NCBI GenBank assembly: GCA_002104945.1
Contig: MCFH01000032.1
Location: 310,001-374,000, forward strand
Length of the DNA: 64,000 nt
Direction: 5' to 3'
From: Piromyces finnis
Taxonomy: Eukaryota; Neocallimastigomycota; Neocallimastigomycetes; Neocallimastigales; Neocallimastigaceae
The notes under the pieces are model-generated. The model had not been told where the DNA came from. It saw only the letters and a program-made list of their open reading frames with translations, and searched no databases. Within the stretch, counting starts at the first letter, position 1, and each line of letters starts with the position of its first letter. The position numbers and the translations under genes were made by a program. Below, one piece after another: positions 22,320 to 31,423 of this stretch.

Positions 22320-22587
22320 GTTTTATATTGATGATATACTTATTTACTTTAATAATATAGAAGATCATCATGAATACGTCAAAAAAGTCCTTAAGAAGTT
22401 ACTCGAAAATAATCTTTATGATAAATTAGAAAAACTGTTAATCGATTCTATTTTATAGGAACTTAAAAATGATGATTTGTATAATTCTATCGTCCAATTC
22501 AAAATCAATGGTTCTTCAAATAATGCTCCTATTAAAAATATTGATAAATTTATAATTGATAATGAAGAGGTTTTTTTTTTATATTTG

Positions 22588-23191
22588 TGTAATGGCGACA
22601 CAGAAAGAATAGATTAGGATATCTATTCTATTACAATAACACTAAATTTAAAATAAAAATAAAAAATTGTTTTATTAAAAATATCTTTTATTATAATAGA
22701 ATTTTAATAATAACAATTACATCGATAAAATGATGAAAAATATCTTCTATTTATATTTTTCCTAAATACATTTATATTATATTATAACTATTTATTTCTT
22801 ATATATTATTATTTAAAATCTACACTAAAATCTTAATTATTAATAAATATTTAAACTATAACTATTTTTAGTAAAATACAATTGGCAATTCAAATTAAGT
22901 ACTATTCAATTTGAATATGTGCCCATGTATTATTGATATATTAATCATTTATTATTTATTTATTTCTATGAAAAAACAATACTAAAACTAGGGATTTAAA
23001 TTGAGAATATTAATTTACTTGTTAAACATTAAAAATAAACTAATAATTTATTTTGTTTTAAACTTTAATTATTAATAAATAAATTATGTCTCATTTTCTT
23101 TTTCTGAATATAATTTGTGTAACTTAAACAATAATACTTGTGGCTTAAGTTACATTAAAGATATCAAACAGAGGCGTTTGATATCTTTACA
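22588..23191 (-). repeat. 3' LTR of element C
   Basis: On the minus strand it runs from TGTAAAGATATC to CGCCATTACA. It starts with a perfect 14-bp hairpin (loop of 6). On the plus strand its right side is flanked by ATCTCTCTCTC, i.e. the polypurine tract of the element. The fold-back 11-mer is at 22710-22720. Confidence 0.95.
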
Positions 23192-23204
23192 ATCTCTCTC
23201 TCTA
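23192..23204 (-). other. Polypurine tract of element C
   Basis: On the minus strand AGAGAGAGAGAT lies directly before the 3' LTR. This is the expected primer for plus-strand DNA synthesis. Confidence 0.7.
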
Positions 23205-23227
23205 AGTCGAGCTCCTGCGAGATTAAT

Positions 23228-26200
23228 TTATAAGGAATCTTTTCTCGAAGGAATTTCAATTACAAATGGTTGGTATCTGTGCTTGATTAGATTACCAACT
23301 TTATTCTTTCTAATTTTCATGGAGGAGTCGTTCGACTTATATTTTGACTTTTTAGAGTTTCTTTCAAACTCTTGTATTAATTGTTTATCTGGAATCTGAT
23401 CTTCAGAAATCCAAGTGGATTTGTCAAATCCTTTCCATGATAACTTATAAAATGTTTCACCATTAACAGATTTCATCTTTTCAATTTTCTCTGGAATTTT
23501 TTCAATTAAATCTGTGTTAAGGTGAATGTTCCTCTTCCTACGATTAGACCTGTCGTTAAACTTGTTTTCAAAGTATGGTTCTAACAATGAAACATGAAAG
23601 ACTGGATGACATCTCATTGTCTTTGGAAGTTTCAATTTGAAAGCGAGAGAACTAACTTTTCCAATTATCTTAAATGGGCCAAGCATTTGAGGTGCTAATT
23701 TTCTCTTTAGGTTAGTTCCAGGAGAATCTTTCAATAACCATACCTTCTTTCCCACTTCGAACTCCGGGGGAATCATTCTCTTCATATCGGCATATTTCTT
23801 ATATGTTTCTTTTGCTTTTTCTAAGTTTTCTTTTAATAATTTAAAGTTTTCATTCATATCAATTACTCTTTGTTCAGCTCTACTAGGTCTATCATTAGCT
23901 GGAATTTCTAAGCTGAACTTTGGATGAAAACCATAATTAGCAAAGAATGGAGATTGATTTATAGATTGTTGTAAAGTATTATTATATGCAAATTCAGCAA
24001 ATGGGATAAGATCAACCCAGTTATTCTGCTTTTTATTTATAAAACAACGGAAATATTGTTCTAATATGCCGTTCACCCTCTCCGTTTGACCATCTGTCTG
24101 CGGATGGTTGGCAGTTGATAATGAATGATTGATATTAAGAAGGTCACAAAGTCTTGACCAAAAGTCAGAAGTAAATTGCGAGCCTCTATCAGAAATGATG
24201 GAATCAGGAAGACCATGCAAACGGAAGACATTAGCAATAAAAGCATCAGCAGCAATCGAAGCAGTAGGAAGACAACGTAAAGGAATGGCGTGAGCAAATT
24301 TAGTAAATCTATCGACAACAACCATGAGAGTTGTCATATCTCTGGACTTAGGAAGATCAACAATAAAATCAATAGAAATATCAGACCAGGGCCTACTGGG
24401 AGTGTCCAAAGGGGATAACAATCCATAAGGCTTATGTCTGGGGACTTTGGATTTGCAACAAGTCACGCAAGATTTGATAAAAGATTTAACGTCTGAATGA
24501 AACCTTGGCCACCAAAAGTTTCTGGAGATCAGTTCAGTGGTTTTCTTAATACCGAAATGACCAGCAGCAACAGAATCATGATGAAGTTCCAAAACTCTTG
24601 TCCTAAGAGATTTAGGAACATAAATAAGATTATTATATAACAAAAATCCCTCGTTATCAATAATAACTTTATCAATATTTTTAATAGGTGCATTACATGC
24701 AGAACCATTCATTTTAAATTGGACAATAGAATTATACAAATCGTCATTTTTAAGTTCTAATAAAATAGAATCGATTAACGGTTTGTTATCGCTATGATGA
24801 AACGAAATAGTAAGACAAGAAACATCAGAATTAATATTATTCTCTAAATGGTCACTTCTACGAGACAGGATATCAGGCTTACCGGATTTCTTTCCAGCTC
24901 TATAAATGAGTTTAAAATCAAATCTGGATAAGAACAAATTCCATCTAATTTGTCTCTGAGATAACATTTCAGGTTTTCTAGGAAATGTTAAATTCTTGTG
25001 ATCAGTATAAATTATGAACGGATGGCGTGCACCTTCTAAATAATGACGCCATTCTTCAAGAGCAACTACAATAGCTAAAAGTTCCTTGTCATATATAGGA
25101 TAGTTTCTTTGACAACTCGTCAAACTTTTAGAAAGAAATGCAATAGGATGTAATTTGCCATCAAATTCTTGAGAGAGAATAGCACCGACAGCATAATTAC
25201 TAGCATCAATTTCTACAATAAATTGTTTATTACTATCCGCATGTTTCAGAATAGGAGCTGACGTGAACAGAGATTTTAATAAAATAAAAGCGTCCTGATC
25301 TTCTTTCACCCAGTTAAAAGCAACATTCTTTCTAGTGAGTTTGTGAAGAGGGTTTGCAATTTTAGCAAAGTCTTTAATAAAAATTCTGTAATAATTGCAT
25401 AAACCAATAAAAGACTGAACCTCTTTAACATTCTTGGGAACCGGCCAATCGAGAATTGCTTTAACTTTATTTTCATCCATTTGCAATCCATCCTTTGAAA
25501 TGACATAACCAAGAAAAGTGGTTTTCTCAACATCAAACTCACATTTTTCTAATTTAACATAAAGATTATTTTCAAGTAGTTTCTTAAGTACCTTTTTAAC
25601 ATGCTCATGATGTTCTTCGATATTATTAGAATAAATAAGAATATCATCAATATATGAGATAACAAAATCGTCTAAATAGTCACTAAGGACATCGTTAATG
25701 AAGTGTTGAAAAGTTGCAGGTGCATTCTTTAATCCAAAAGGCATAACCAGATATTCAAAATGTCCATATCTAGTACGAAAAGCCGTTTTGTATTCGTCAC
25801 CTTCTTTAATACGAACAAGATTATAAGCGGATTTAAGGTCTAATTTAGTAAAAATCTTAGCATTTTTCACCCTATCCAAAAGGTCACTAATTAAAGGTAA
25901 AGGATATGAATTACGAATGGTAATATCATTCAACTTTCTATAATCGATACAAAGTCTTAGGGAGCCATCCTTCTTTTTAACAAATAAAATTGGGGCACCA
26001 GCAGGAGACGATGATTTCCTAATAAAACCTTTATTTAAATTATCATCAATATATTTTTTAAGTTCCTCTCTTTCAACTTCAGTTAATGGATACAAAGGTC
26101 CATAAAATAAAGTCGAATCATCTTTAAGTTTGATTTCACAATCATAAGGTCTATGAGGAGGTAACACTTCACAATTTTTTTCATTAAACACTTCACTAAA

Positions 26201-27778
26201 TTCTAAATATTGGGTTGGTACGGCGACCAATTTATCTTTATTAATATCTTTTCCATTATTATTATTATTACTACATGATTCGTTATCATTATTACATGTT
26301 TCATTAATTTTTGTTACAATACATTTAACTTTTTTATTAAAACTAATATATTCATCATCGCTATCATCTTCATCATTGATGGTTCTAACAAGGCGGCCTT
26401 TAACATATTCTTTTTCTTCATTGTTTGGGACAGAGGGATCTACTTTCGGCTTTTTGGTCAAGCTTCGGTCGAGAACATCATGATCTAACTGATCATTCTT
26501 TGACTTCTTTCTTGGTTTTCTCTTTCTTTTGCCTTTATTACAATGTCTGGCACAATAACCAGAACTAAAAGCGATTTTCTTAGAGTCGTAGAAAGCATTT
26601 GGATTATGCTTCTTTATCCACGGCAAACCAAGAATAACATCAACACCGGGGACTTGTAATCCATAAAGTTGAATTACTTCGAAGTGATTTTTGCAACGGA
26701 GCATGCACTTCTCAGTCCTTTCCCAAACACTAACAACTCCATCACTAACACCAGATACACGGAATGGTTCTACTTTTTCCAAATTAATACCAAGGTCTTC
26801 AGCAAGACTTGGATTAATGAAATTTAATTCAGAACCGGAATCAATTAAAACCTTAATTTTAACTTCCGAAACTTCATTGGTACTCAGGTAAAAATCCACA
26901 AGGTTTAAATCACTTTTCACTCCCTTGACTCCAACTTTGTAAATTTTTGGATTAACAATTTTTGGAGTCCTTTCTTTAACAATTCTTAACACTTTTCTGG
27001 GATTTACTCTATTAGGACAATTAAATTTTAAATGTCCCGGTTGTTTACAAAGAAAACATAACCCTTTTTTCTTTTCTTCTTCAAAGTTATCTATGTTTTT
27101 ATTGTAATTTTTACTTGATCCTTGAATATTCACATACCTTTTTCGTTTATTCTCTCTACTAATTTTAAATACATCCACATCCATAGGATCATTAGCCCTT
27201 CTACCATTAAAATAAAATTCACTTAAAGAATTCCTTTTCATCATATCTTCAACTAAAATAGTTGAAGAAATCAATTGTTCAATTGAAGTTGGGTTTGATT
27301 CAATGAAAGCCAACTTCTCCCTAAGTGGTGGTAATAAACCTTTCAGAAACATGTAGATTTTTGCGCTATCATTAAAGCTTGAATTTTGGCTAATACGTTG
27401 AAACTCGGTAATGTAATCTAATACCTGACCAAGTTTCCTTTGGCGAAGATTATCTAATTTACCGTTAGCTACAACGGTATCGTATCTATAACTGCCAAAA
27501 TTAGCCTTCAACCTATCTACAAATTCATCATAATGATTTAAAACCCCACTATTATTCTTCATCAACACTGAAGTCCATTCCAAAGGTTTACCAGAGAAGT
27601 ATGATATAACGAAGTCGACCTTGACTCGATCTGTATTATACAGTGTCGGTCGAGTACGAAATACCAACTCAACTCTGGTTAAAAATCCATCCAATTCTCT
27701 TTGTTTACCAGAAAATATCGGTGGAGCATTAATAATGTTCCCCGAATTCCCAGAAACACCCACAGTCCTATCACCCAT
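23228..27778 (-). CDS. Gag-Pol polyprotein of element C, single open frame
   Basis: About 1,516 residues from ATG 27778; the frame is open to a TTG at 27820. In order: capsid (PPIFSGKQRELDGFL), zinc knuckle CFLCKQPGHLKFNC near 241-254, protease VLIDSGSELNFI near 310, RT (MPFGLKNAPATFQ; VISYIDDILIYSN), RNase H (YDKELLAIVVALEEW; TDHKNL), integrase (HHDSVAAGHFG ... CVTCC; SIDFIVDLPKS; ISDRGSQFTSDFW; HPQTDGQTERVNG), a GPY/F module, and a divergent C-terminal chromodomain (FYKLSWKGFDKSTWISED). All catalytic residues that can be checked are present. One frame for Gag and Pol is also the plan of fission yeast Tf1. Confidence 0.95.
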   Translation of the reverse strand: MGDRTVGVSGNSGNIINAPPIFSGKQRELDGFLTRVELVFRTRPTLYNTDRVKVDFVISYFSGKPLEWTSVLMKNNSGVLNHYDEFVDRLKANFGSYRYDTVVANGKLDNLRQRKLGQVLDYITEFQRISQNSSFNDSAKIYMFLKGLLPPLREKLAFIESNPTSIEQLISSTILVEDMMKRNSLSEFYFNGRRANDPMDVDVFKISRENKRKRYVNIQGSSKNYNKNIDNFEEEKKKGLCFLCKQPGHLKFNCPNRVNPRKVLRIVKERTPKIVNPKIYKVGVKGVKSDLNLVDFYLSTNEVSEVKIKVLIDSGSELNFINPSLAEDLGINLEKVEPFRVSGVSDGVVSVWERTEKCMLRCKNHFEVIQLYGLQVPGVDVILGLPWIKKHNPNAFYDSKKIAFSSGYCARHCNKGKRKRKPRKKSKNDQLDHDVLDRSLTKKPKVDPSVPNNEEKEYVKGRLVRTINDEDDSDDEYISFNKKVKCIVTKINETCNNDNESCSNNNNNGKDINKDKLVAVPTQYLEFSEVFNEKNCEVLPPHRPYDCEIKLKDDSTLFYGPLYPLTEVEREELKKYIDDNLNKGFIRKSSSPAGAPILFVKKKDGSLRLCIDYRKLNDITIRNSYPLPLISDLLDRVKNAKIFTKLDLKSAYNLVRIKEGDEYKTAFRTRYGHFEYLVMPFGLKNAPATFQHFINDVLSDYLDDFVISYIDDILIYSNNIEEHHEHVKKVLKKLLENNLYVKLEKCEFDVEKTTFLGYVISKDGLQMDENKVKAILDWPVPKNVKEVQSFIGLCNYYRIFIKDFAKIANPLHKLTRKNVAFNWVKEDQDAFILLKSLFTSAPILKHADSNKQFIVEIDASNYAVGAILSQEFDGKLHPIAFLSKSLTSCQRNYPIYDKELLAIVVALEEWRHYLEGARHPFIIYTDHKNLTFPRKPEMLSQRQIRWNLFLSRFDFKLIYRAGKKSGKPDILSRRSDHLENNINSDVSCLTISFHHSDNKPLIDSILLELKNDDLYNSIVQFKMNGSACNAPIKNIDKVIIDNEGFLLYNNLIYVPKSLRTRVLELHHDSVAAGHFGIKKTTELISRNFWWPRFHSDVKSFIKSCVTCCKSKVPRHKPYGLLSPLDTPSRPWSDISIDFIVDLPKSRDMTTLMVVVDRFTKFAHAIPLRCLPTASIAADAFIANVFRLHGLPDSIISDRGSQFTSDFWSRLCDLLNINHSLSTANHPQTDGQTERVNGILEQYFRCFINKKQNNWVDLIPFAEFAYNNTLQQSINQSPFFANYGFHPKFSLEIPANDRPSRAEQRVIDMNENFKLLKENLEKAKETYKKYADMKRMIPPEFEVGKKVWLLKDSPGTNLKRKLAPQMLGPFKIIGKVSSLAFKLKLPKTMRCHPVFHVSLLEPYFENKFNDRSNRRKRNIHLNTDLIEKIPEKIEKMKSVNGETFYKLSWKGFDKSTWISEDQIPDKQLIQEFERNSKKSKYKSNDSSMKIRKNKVGNLIKHRYQPFVIEIPSRKDSL

Positions 27779-28045
27779 CTCTAAATTTAAACTTTCAAAC
27801 TCACTAATTAAGGCCTCCAACGTAAACTATTAAATAAAATAAAAAATGTTTTCTTACTACTGTTTCAAGTAAGTAATCTTAATTTTTTTTTTTTTTACAC
27901 TAATACAATCTATTTAAATACAAAAGTTATTCAAACGCGTTCTGCAAAGCAGTGTCGAACAAGTTTTGTATCTATATATTGATTCCTTCGGTAGAATTCC
28001 TTTAACAAGGGCAGCAACAGAGTTTAACCTATAATTGTTTCAGTA

Positions 28046-28170
28046 ATTCTTCTTCTATGGTAGCAACCAAGTTCTTCTATAAATTCTTCTTCTGTGGTAG
28101 CAACCAAGTACTTCGGTAGATTCTTCTTCTATGGTAGCAACCAAGTTCTTCTATAAATTCTTCTTCTGAC
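28046..28170 (-). repeat. Tandem repeats in the leader of element C
   Basis: A unit with GGTTGCTACCATAGAAGAAG (minus strand) is repeated about three to four times between the primer site and gag. It occupies the same position as the repeats in element A's leader, with different sequence. Confidence 0.7.
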
Positions 28171-28207
28171 AGTAGTAGATATCCTAACGTACTCTTGAAG
28201 TAGTTAG

Positions 28208-28218
28208 GTAATTGTTAT
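28208..28218 (-). other. Primer-binding site of element C, self-priming type
   Basis: On the minus strand ataacaattac directly follows the 5' LTR and is complementary to gtaattgttat inside the LTR (plus-strand coordinates 28342-28352). The same 11 bases follow the LTR of element A. Confidence 0.65.
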
Positions 28219-28823
28219 TGTAATGGCGACACAGAAAGAATAGATTAGGATATCTATTCTATTACAATAACACTAAATTTAAAATAAAAATAAAAAATTG
28301 TTTTATTTAAAAATATCTTTTATTATAATAGAATTTTAATAATAACAATTACATCGATAAAATGATGAAAAATATCTTCTATTTATATTTTTCCTAAATA
28401 CATTTATATTATATTATAACTATTTATTTCTTATATATTATTATTTAAAATCTACACTAAAATCTTAATTATTAATAAATATTTAAACTATAACTATTTT
28501 TAGTAAAATACAATTGGCAATTCAAATTAAGTACTATTCAATTTGAATATGTGCCCATGTATTATTGATATATTAATCATTTATTATTTATTTATTTCTA
28601 TAAAAAAACAATACTAAAACTAGGGATTTAAATTGAGAATATTAATTTACTTGTTAAACATTAAAAATAAACTAATAATTTATTTTGTTTTAAACTTTAA
28701 TTATTAATAAATAAATTATGTCTCATTTTCTTTTTCTGAATATAATTTGTGTAACTTAAACAATAATACTTGTGGCTTAAGTTACATTAAAGATATCAAA
28801 CAGAGGCGTTTGATATCTTTACA
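28219..28823 (-). repeat. 5' LTR of element C
   Basis: It is 605 bp and almost identical to the 3' copy. On the minus strand it has the terminal hairpin, an inverted repeat TTCAAATT/AATTTGAA near 28521-28545, and TATAAATA at 28387-28380. Confidence 0.95.
28342..28387 (-). promoter_or_regulatory. LTR C promoter: TATA box and predicted transcript start
   Basis: On the minus strand TATAAATA (28387 to 28380) lies 35 bases upstream of gtaattgttat (from 28352 to 28342), the complement of the primer site. The spacing equals that of family A. Confidence 0.6.
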
Positions 28824-30150
28824 ATTTGATAGCCTTATCTATGTTCCTAAATCTCATAGGACTAAAGTTTTTTAGAATTTCATTATGATTCTGTTGCTGC
28901 TGGCCATTTCGGTACTAGGAAAACTGCTGAACTTATTTCAAGAATTTTTTGGTGGCCAATATTTCATTTCGTTGTTAAATTCTTTATTAAATCCTGCGTA
29001 ACTTGTTGTAAATCTAAAGTCCTTAGACATAAGCCTTATGGATTGTTATCTTCTTTAAACACTCTTAGTAGGCCTTGGTTTGATATTTCTATCGACTTTA
29101 TTGTTGATCTTCCTATGTCAAGAGACATGACAACATTTATGGTTGTTGTCGATAGATTTATTAAATTTGCTTATGTTATTCCATTACATTGTCTTCCTAC
29201 TGTTTCGATTGCTGCTGATGCTTTTATCGTTAACATTTTCCGTTTGCATGGCTTTCCGGATTCTATTATTTCCGATAGAGGCTCGCAATTTTGATTTTTA
29301 GTCATGACTTTGTGACCTTCTTAATATTAAGTATTCATTGTTGACTGCTAACCATCCGCAGATAGATGGAGAGGGTAAACGACATATTAGAACAATATTT
29401 TCCATTGTTTTATTAATAAAAAATGAAATAACTGGGTTGATCTTATTCCATTTACTGAATTTTCATATAATAATACTTTACAGCCATCCGTTAAATTAAT
29501 CCCTTTTTTTTTTTACTAATTATGGTTTTCATCTAAAGTTCAGCTTAGAAATTCCAACTAATGATAGGCCAGGTAGATCTGAATAAAGGGTAATTGATAT
29601 GAATGAAAACTTTAAAAGAAAATCTAGAAAATGTAAAAGAAACATATAAGAAATATGCCAATATGAAGAGAATGATTCATCCGAAATCCGAAGTGGGAAA
29701 GAAGGTAATGGTTATTGAAAGATTCTCTTGGAACTAACTTGAAGAAAAAAAAATTAGCATCTCAAATGCTTGGTCCATATGAAATAATTGAAAAAGTTAG
29801 TTCTCTCGCTTTCAAATTGAAACTTCCAAAGACAATGAGATGTCAACCAGTTTTTTCATGTTTCATTGTTAGAATTATACTTTAAAAACGAGAATTTAAC
29901 GATAGGTCTGATCGTAAGAAGAGAAATATTCATCTTAACACAGATTTAACCAAAAAAAATTCAAAAAAAATTGAGAAGATGAAATCTGTTAATGGTGAAA
30001 CTTTAAATTATCGTGGAAAGGATTTGACAAATCCACCAGGATTACTAAAGATTAGATTCCAGATAAACAATTAATACAAGAATCTGAAAGAAACTCTAAA
30101 AAGTTCAATTCTAAGTCGAATGAGTTCTCTAAGAAGAATAGAAGAATAAA
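28824..30150 (+). pseudogene. Integrase to chromodomain of remnant D
   Basis: The piece begins with the residues that follow the insertion site (DSLIYVPKS), then, across several frames, HYDSVAAGHFGTRKTAELIS, CVTCCKSK, SIDFIVDLPMS, VFRLHG-like and ISDRGSQF, followed by a stop. Further on come the Glu-box region (changed to DGEGKR), a GPY/F remnant and a KGFDKST-like chromodomain remnant. It is a close but much mutated relative of element C. Confidence 0.85.
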
Positions 30151-30616
30151 GTTATACTTGATATCTTTAAATTTTAGCCACGAATACACTATATTTCTCA
30201 ATTTAATTTTTTAGTTATAATATTGTTCCTACTTAATAGAAATAGATAAATAGCACATAATTATTAAATAATTAATATATAAATAATACATTGGTACATA
30301 TTCAGATTGAATAGTACTTAATTTTACTAAAATAGTTATAGTTTAAATAATTTATTAATAATTAAAATTTTTGCCTATGTTTTAAATAATAATGTATAGA
30401 GAATAAATAGTTATAATATAAAATAAATGTATTTAGGAAAAATATAAAATATAAATAGAAGATATTTTTCATTATTTTATCAATGGGAATGCTATTATTA
30501 AAAATTCTATTATAATAAAAGACATTTTATAAAACAAATTTTTTTATTTCTCAATTTTTTTTTTATTTTGGTGTTATTGTAATAATAAAAATAGATATTC
30601 TGATCTATTCATTCAG
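30151..30616 (+). repeat. Decayed 3' LTR of remnant D (family C)
   Basis: The middle of this segment (for example TGTATTTAGGAAAAATATAAA) matches the family C LTR in element sense, but both ends are eroded and it is shorter (about 466 bp). The fold-back 11-mer is changed to ggaatgctatt. Confidence 0.75.
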
Positions 30617-31423
30617 GATAATAATAAAACCTAATAGATTTGAATAAAGTAAAATAAAGTAAAGTTTACTTTAATATGTATAAAAGCCATTATCTTCTTT
30701 CACCAGAGAAGGTTATATACATTTTAACAAATTCAAAATATTCAACATGATAGTAATGAAGATTTTTATTAGTCATGAAACTCATATTTATTCCAATACT
30801 GATAAAAGTAATTTAGATGATTTAATAAAAGTGCGTAACTTTTGGAGGGTTTGGAAAATAATAATATTTTTATTATTCCTCATGATAATTGTAATCATTT
30901 TGGTTAATTTCATGAAGTATATATCCCAGTCTATTTTCTATTGATATGACTGTATCACTTTAACAATAAAAAATGACTAAAAATCACTGGATAAAAGTAA
31001 TAATAAAAAATGAATTAAATACTTTATATAATAACAAGATTATGATTTTTATAAAAAAAAAAAAAATCCCTCAAAAAACATAAATATTATTTCTATCAAG
31101 TAAATATATAATTATAAAAAAAAAGGCTCAATCGTATTATTATTAAATATTAAAAAAAATTAAAATAAAAAGTATTAATAATGATATTCCAAAGACTCTA
31201 ATACAAATATCAATTAGTGTCTTTTGACGCACCCTAAATTAAAATGGAATACCTACCAAATTAGACATACAAGTAAACAATATCTTTAAAATACTTTATT
31301 GTTAATAATATAGCAAATATTATTTCGAATCTCCATCCGTATCAGAATAGAAAAAAAATGGTTAATATTTTTAATTTTTCTATTAAATATATATTGATTT
31401 ATGATGAATTTAGCATTTTCTGA
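30617..31423. other. Intergenic AT-rich stretch
   Basis: No convincing gene. A 65-codon frame at 30747-30944 encodes one hydrophobic segment (IIIFLLFLMIIVIILV) near its C-terminus and has TATAAAA about 70 bases upstream, but it could be chance. The rest is A/T runs. Confidence 0.4.

Larger units (their letters stand above)
22588..28823 (-). mobile_element. Ty3 element C: complete, apparently intact
   Basis: The element is 6,236 bp, with LTRs of 604 and 605 bp that differ at about two positions, and a perfect target duplication atttg (22583-22587 and 28824-28828). On the minus strand the order is 5' LTR (28219-28823), primer site, leader, a single gag-pol frame, a polypurine tract and the 3' LTR (22588-23191). 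Nothing in it is visibly broken, so it is the best candidate for a living copy in the window. It sits inside remnant D. Confidence 0.95.
22320..30616 (+). mobile_element. Ty3 remnant D, plus strand, split by element C
   Basis: The left piece (22320-22587) is a scrap of RT (YIDDILIY) joined by deletion to the end of RNase H (LLIDSIL, then LKNDDLYNSIVQF). The right piece (28824-30150) is integrase to chromodomain, followed by a decayed 3' LTR. Residues on the two sides of element C align with consecutive residues of C's own Pol, so D is an old member of the same family. Many stops and frame changes are present. Confidence 0.85.
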
